Below, piece by piece: positions 58,723 through 64,000 of a stretch of 64,000 nucleotides of DNA (position 1 is its first letter; the number at the start of each line of letters is the position of its first letter). Where the stretch lies: the NCBI GenBank assembly GCA_018857735.1, contig JABMCL010000994.1, positions 228,470 to 292,469 on the forward strand, given 5' to 3'. The translations under genes were made by a program, and so were the position numbers. This stretch comes from Alviniconcha marisindica. Lineage: Eukaryota; Mollusca; Gastropoda; Provannidae. A model generated the notes under the pieces. It searched no databases and was not told the DNA's origin. It worked only from the letters and a program-made list of their open reading frames with translations.

Positions 58723-60947
58723 TGACTTAGTGCCAAAAGGTGCGCAAATGGGGGGTCCGATTTTTGACTGTCAATAAAATCCGTTTCAAACACTTTGTCT
58801 TGTTGTTGCTTTGTGTGTGCGTTCATAATTGGTCAAGTATCACAGTGAAACAATATGAGCTCCAATCTCGAGCAGCTGGAGAAATTTTATTTTTTTAAAG
58901 TGTAAAGCGCCACGAAATTCAACCCCTAAACGGACATGCTCACGGTGAGTGCTTTCACAATGCTTTCATTCACGTACATGACGAATCAAAACATTACCTC
59001 ATTGCACAGAGGAGATATCGCTTTACACAGTGATATAAAATCGATTATCACTAGGTTTTGTTTTTTTGTGGAGTTAGAGGCTCCGAAATATCCTCGGTTG
59101 AACGTTATGTGTGTTGAAATGTTTTCACGACCAGCATCCGCAGACAATCTAGTGAAGAACGGACTTTCTCCTTTCGTCAAAACTTTTACTCCATTCACTG
59201 TGTGTACGTCCCCTGGCATCTGGCGCCAATCCTTTTATTTTAACGCCAAATGTCTGGGTATTTTTTAAAATTTATTTTGCCTTTTTTTCTTTCATAAAAT
59301 TGTTGCAAGAAATAACGTTCACAACGTATTAGATTAAACAAGCCAAAGGGAGATTTTTTTTTAGTTTTCATGGTTTTGCACTACTTCTGGTCAGCCATGT
59401 TTCCACCATCTCGGTCATTTGCTTTTAGCACATGGCCACATGGAACAGACGTTCTGATATGCGAAAGGTGTGTGGTAATATTTTTGAAGACCGTAATGTT
59501 CAACTTAATTTAAACGTTCATCGGAGATTTAGTCAAATCTTCCGGTTATACAATATTTATATTGGTATATGCCGAATCTTTTAAAAGTATCGGAATGTTA
59601 GCATACAGAGTGAGTTTTTGTTGCTGTCGATCTAAAGTTTTTTCGATCTAAAGTTTGTTCAAATGATTTTGAAATTAGTTTTCACCGAGTTTCTTACAAC
59701 ATGGGTGCATGTTGAAATCGTAATGTGCGACAGCAGACTGGTTATAAACAGTATATTACATTTTTTGCTTGCACTTAACACAGTTCGTTTTGTTTACAAA
59801 TACGTCTTCAAACAAATCATCATATAATTAACAATTTGAATTTACGCAGGTTAAAGTCTCAAAGTAGATTGTTGACATTTATGTGCACGTTTAGATGAGG
59901 AAAATATTTCACATAATTATATTGACCATGCCTGTCTGCCTTCCAGAGTTCTAAAAATGTAATATGCGATCTTAATAGCATTATTCTTTGGCTGTGGGTT
60001 TTTTTAAGTAATATTTACTGTGATTTTTTCTATTTATTATTATTAATTCTTTCACCTTTAAGTTAACTGTTCAACTATTTTTGTCCTATGCACCTGAGTC
60101 AACATGACCAAGAAACGCATGGAAGACAGGTTGCGTGTGCCTTTTCCTGTGACACCCAAAAGTTGCGCTCACTCTTACTTGCTCCATTTTCTCTTACACA
60201 ACACTTACTTGTTTGTTAAATAATAAGTATTATTTATTTTGTTATGAAAAACAAAGTCTCATTATGTTATCCCACTACTAACAAATTAATCCAATCAAAA
60301 ACTGTATTTAACACAGTAAGTAGTGCAATATACTGAGAAAGAGACACAGAGACTTTTCATTTTCATCAGAAACAAAAATGTTACTGTACATGTATCTTGT
60401 TGAAATAGTATGTTCCACATATTTCTTACAATCATTTGCTGTTTATGTCAGGAAAGTTTAAATTTGAGAAAAGAAAATCATCAATCTTCCTTGTCACATA
60501 TTGTTCTAGTTAAAGAATAACTGTTATGTTTCAAATGTGTTGCTTTTTATTCATTTAAAATGTTCAAGATTGGCTGTATGTTGAAATGTTATCTATGTGC
60601 AACAACTATGGTACACATGATGTTCTGTGTACACAGAACACAACAGTGACTTGTATACTCATAGTGGAATCACATCTTGTAAGATCAGTTTGGTTTTCAC
60701 AGTTTACAGTTAACTGCATGATTTGCAGCACAGTGATGTGGGCTTGTTATGTGTTAATGTTCAACATCTTGTCACAAATCACACTGAAAGGTCAGTGTCT
60801 CTGGAATGAAGAGCAGCACTGCCTTCCTGCCTTCACTGGTGGATGACTTCACATGTGTTCATTCAAAAAATGCATTAACTCACTCCTCACTTTATTTTCT
60901 AGTCAAAACCCCCACCCCGCGTGATGCCACCTTTTGGCACTAAGTCA
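58723..60947 (+). mobile_element. element B, copy B2
   Basis: 2.23 kb, collinear with B1 and in the same orientation, from TGACTTAGTGCCAAAAGGTG to CCTTTTGGCACTAAGTCA. TATA lies on the left, shared with C, and TA on the right. By eye roughly 85-90 percent identical to B1 with many small indels. The short frame at 60104 is conserved. Confidence 0.88.
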
Positions 60948-62770
60948 TATGACCCAGTGAGAAACACTACATATACATTCACATATTCACAACATATGAT
61001 TCTAGACAGGGGAAACCAAATGAGGGAAGGGCCAAGACAAAAAACCAAGGAGATCTAGATCAATGAACACCAAACAAAAACAAAGAACCACACACATCAT
61101 GCCTACAGTAGAGAAAATGAAGATACAGAAATTTTATTCAATACATCCTGATTCTCAGTTAGGAGAATTCCCATATTCACACCATACTAGTCTCAGTCTG
61201 AGAAAGGCTGGGCCTGAGTCTAAATGGGGGAGGAGGTAAGAGCAACAAATCAAGATCTAGATCTAGAAAGAAAAACAAAAAACAAAACAGCTAAAAAGCA
61301 AAGAACCAGGAGCTTCATGGGAACAGGAGAGAAAATTAAAATACAGAAATTTCAAGCAATGCCTTCTGATTCTGAATGACAGAGAAGTGGAAGAATAGCA
61401 AAGTAATACAATAAAGAAACAAACATATCATTTAGCATTGCTCATTATTTCAGGGGATCTTGGATATTTGTTTCTGATGACCTAGCAAAATAATAGACAA
61501 AACCTTACTTACCTGTCAGTGTAAATGTAACTTTGTAACAAAATGTGGACAAAATAAATCAGGTTGGAAATTAACACCACATCATAAACCTAATGACAAG
61601 AGGTGTGAGTCCAAGCTGGTCATCAGGTTAGTTCTGGTTCTGTTACTCATTCAAACCTGTCTGCCTACATCATTTATGTAAACTTTACCTCACACTTCTT
61701 TAGGCTGTGAATTTGCATTCTCCGATTAATGCTGAGTCAATACATATCAGGACTGTAGCTCTGTCTCTTTCTTATTCTAGAGTTCTGATTGGTTGAATGA
61801 TGCTGCCATTGAAGACTGCATAACTTTTGGTTTTTTTCTCTTTTAAACCTCTCTACAGAACAAATTTATGCATTACCTCAAATGTTGTTCAGACTATGTT
61901 CATTCTCTGATGAATGCTGAATATGTTGGTACCAGAATTATGACTACAGCTATTCTATAGTTATAACTGATCTTATCATACTACCACCAAAGACTGAAGA
62001 TCGGACATTGTGAAAATGAGACATTTTCGCACCTTTGGCATGCTGCAAGTCCAATATTTAAGGAGCATTACACAAAAAACCATGTGTATTCTATGTAGTG
62101 CAAATACTGAACAACAGAAGTTGTAGGGATATGTAAATGATAATTTGTATGTTAGAGGCATGCAAAAATGGCATTTTGTAAAATGTGTGTGAAACGTCCA
62201 AATGTGTTATTTGAGAACCTATATCTCAGAACCTACTGGAGATAAATGCATGAAATTTGGCAAGTGCACTTTCCTTGTGGTTCTCTTTAATGCGCTATAG
62301 GTATGAATTGCATTATCTCAATTTGAAAAGACGATTTTCCCGGAAATCCAGGGGACTGCACTCGGTAAGGCCTGGGTGTGGCGCAGATAGGCACCTTTTT
62401 TGGGGGGGTACAGAAAAACCCGCGGGAAAGATGGCCAGATACTGGTAAAAGAAGCAAAAAAGGGCATTAGAAATGCCGGCCAAGCACTGTCTGTGGGGTA
62501 CATGCAGCTCTGATAGTAGGTTCCCCCTGTTTTGTGAAGGTGTCCGTTTTGTGCCGTTTGCCAAACCAACATGACCGCTTGAAACATTCCTTCGTTGGAG
62601 CAAAGCCTGGGGGCATCCCCACAGCCAGTCCAATGTTAGCAAAAAATTATAATAATTTATGACTCAAAGCGGTCAGAATTTTGCACACAAAAGGAGCTTC
62701 TGCGCCAGTGAAATGACCATTAGCAAAAGATGTGATGTGCCCAGTTGCTTTCTGCTTGTAGTTGTCATTG
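60948..62770. other. intron DNA, nothing firmly recognised
   Basis: 62200-62640 is GC-richer with a short G-run (62401-62408) and open frames on both strands, none recognised. The remainder is AT-rich. This may be part of an unrecognised element. Confidence 0.45.
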
Positions 62771-62775
62771 GTCAT

Positions 62776-62800
62776 GTGTGTGTGTGTGTGTGTGTGTGTT
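62776..62800. repeat. (GT)n microsatellite
   Basis: About 12 units. Confidence 0.9.
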
Positions 62801-63610
62801 AGGGAGCCAGTTGTATGCTTTTGCTTTGAGGATGGAATAACAAATGTATATGTAAGCACTGTGTAAAATATGAAAATCTTTGGTAATATCCAAGGAGGCA
62901 GTTGGAAATTCCTGGGACATTTTAAATGCCATTTTGAGTCACTTATACCATTTAAATCAATAAAACAGCTTCATATCTAATGAATGAATCAAAATTTTAC
63001 AACAAAAGCGAGTTTTACTACAATCTGTAAAAGGTGAGATTTCAGTACACCCATCAATTGTTTTGCCAACATCAGCATTGAGGAAGCCTGCAGGTTGTTA
63101 CTACAAAACTAGATCTAGATCAAACATCAACTGGGCATAAGCATACTGAAAAACAAATGTGATAAAACTCACTTTTCAGTCAGGCCTCATGACTTTTTAC
63201 ACCCCTCTCCAATAAATTCTGCATTACATGTTGTTATTATGTTTGTTTTGATCTGCTTATGCAGATTTCTCTGGCAGATTATTCTGCTTACTTACATAAG
63301 TTACCAGTTAGCTGCACACTTTGATCTATCCTTAGAGTTAGATCTATTTTTTGGGTATTTCTGAATTTTAAGTCATTATTCTCTAACAGTGTACCCCCTC
63401 TAAATTAATAAATTTTAGTTAAAATTTTATTAATTAACAGTATACACTCACTGCTGAAGTGCATGTAAACAGGGTTAGTGTTTTTTTTTGTTTACACTAC
63501 CCTCCTGATGTCAAATGTTTGATGGACATTTCACTTCACACTGACACACAACACAGAGCTGTCAATCTATCAGATATCAGTTTATAAAGAAATTATCGAA
63601 AACCTCAGAA
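62801..63610. other. CPEB intron DNA, nothing recognised
   Basis: AT-rich, without frames or repeats of note. Confidence 0.6.
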
Positions 63611-63615
63611 CTTAC

Positions 63616-63711
63616 CATATTTGAAGCAATCTTCAGGTGAGATACCGGGAAAAGATTGTCAGCTGCTATCCACAATCCCATGCAAGTGATGGAATAGAGC
63701 AACTGACTTTG
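63616..63711 (-). CDS. CPEB2/3/4: candidate upstream CPEB exon (N-terminal linker)
   Basis: A strong donor (ATG followed by GTAAGT) ends an open frame in phase 0, which fits the phase-0 start of the next exon at 50213. The frame reads ...GLWIAADNLFPVSHLKIASNM. ADNLFP resembles the ADNIFPFP that in vertebrate CPEB4 lies just before the segment encoded by the next exon here. The 5' boundary is uncertain. AATAG before 63711, or GATAG or GCAG at about 63662-63667, could each be the acceptor, and an in-frame ATG at 63681 could make it an alternative first exon. A family E repeat lies immediately to the right. The match is short, so this call is tentative. Confidence 0.35.
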
Positions 63712-63764
63712 CTATTCTTGGTTCTGTATTCGATCCTCTGGCTCTGCTCGCAGTGATCTGCTTC

Positions 63765-64000
63765 TGGTAAGCCATGAAGCACTACAGCCACCAGTGAGCC
63801 GTAACTCGCTGAATCGGAGTTCAGTCATTTTGTGTACAGTGACACAGCGATATGGCCAAAATGCATATGGCACCCGAAAATGCAATATTTACGCAAAATT
63901 TTACAATGAGCGCGACCACTGCTTGTTTAATCAGTGTTCTGTTGTTCTGCGTACGGTGATGCAGCGATGTGGCTAAAATGCACACAGCACCCAAAAAATG
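63765..64000 (-). mobile_element. repeat family E, copy E4 (cut by window edge)
   Basis: Holds two variants of the CGATGTGGC(T/C)AAAATGC block (about 63848 and 63964) with ATGCAATATTTACGCAAAAT between, as in E3. The reverse complement of its left end (GGCTCACTGGTGGCTGTAG) matches E1. Confidence 0.75.

Overview
This window is animal nuclear DNA, not prokaryotic. It lies almost entirely inside one long, intron-rich gene on the minus strand, a CPEB2/3/4-type (Orb2-type) cytoplasmic polyadenylation element-binding protein. Six exons are unambiguous: every one has consensus splice sites and every intron phase matches its neighbour. In transcription order they are 50213-50105, 38855-38682, 29588-29499, 23549-23431, 10631-10517 and 5817-5636. 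Together they encode the end of the N-terminal linker, RRM1, the inter-RRM linker and RRM2 as far as the residues just before the C-terminal ZZ-type zinc domain. A seventh, tentative exon lies at 63616-63711. The bulk of the N-terminal region and the ZZ exons lie outside the window. The introns are 4.7 to 13.4 kb.

The host is most likely a lophotrochozoan, probably a gastropod mollusc. This is inferred from large introns, low GC, abundant TG/TA microsatellites, tRNA-derived SINEs and a mix of CR1/L2/Jockey-like LINE, Tc1-like and THAP-bearing TTAA elements. The species cannot be fixed from the sequence.

The introns are an accumulation of nested mobile elements. (1) One family group has shared termini that begin TGACTTAGTGCCAAAAGGTG and sit in TA-rich targets. 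It comprises cores A (1-1772; 32126-35326 inverted; 41804-46626; 52057-55299), B (35329-37591; 58723-60947) and C (55302-58718). A4, C and B2 stand end to end, separated only by TA or TATA. (2) Every A copy contains the same already broken LINE reverse transcriptase segment. (3) A 2.5-kb TTAA-flanked element with a THAP remnant splits an L2-like LINE at 13335-15840 and itself carries a SINE. (4) An 0.8-kb TTAA-flanked THAP element (43711-44536) sits in A3, and A3 sits in a larger element G (41746-48729). (5) Family E has four copies, one nested in A2. (6) There are tandem repeats, LINE tails and Tc1 and hAT-like relics.

Three arrangements could affect expression of the host gene. A SINE-type (CTTA)n tail abuts the donor of the RRM2 exon and creates six consensus 5' splice sites at 4-nt steps. 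Inverted A copies flank the exon that begins RRM1. A long GU/GA/GACA microsatellite starts about 45 nt into the intron after the second half of RRM1. No CRISPR arrays, rRNA genes, free-standing tRNA genes or bacterial-type operons were seen.
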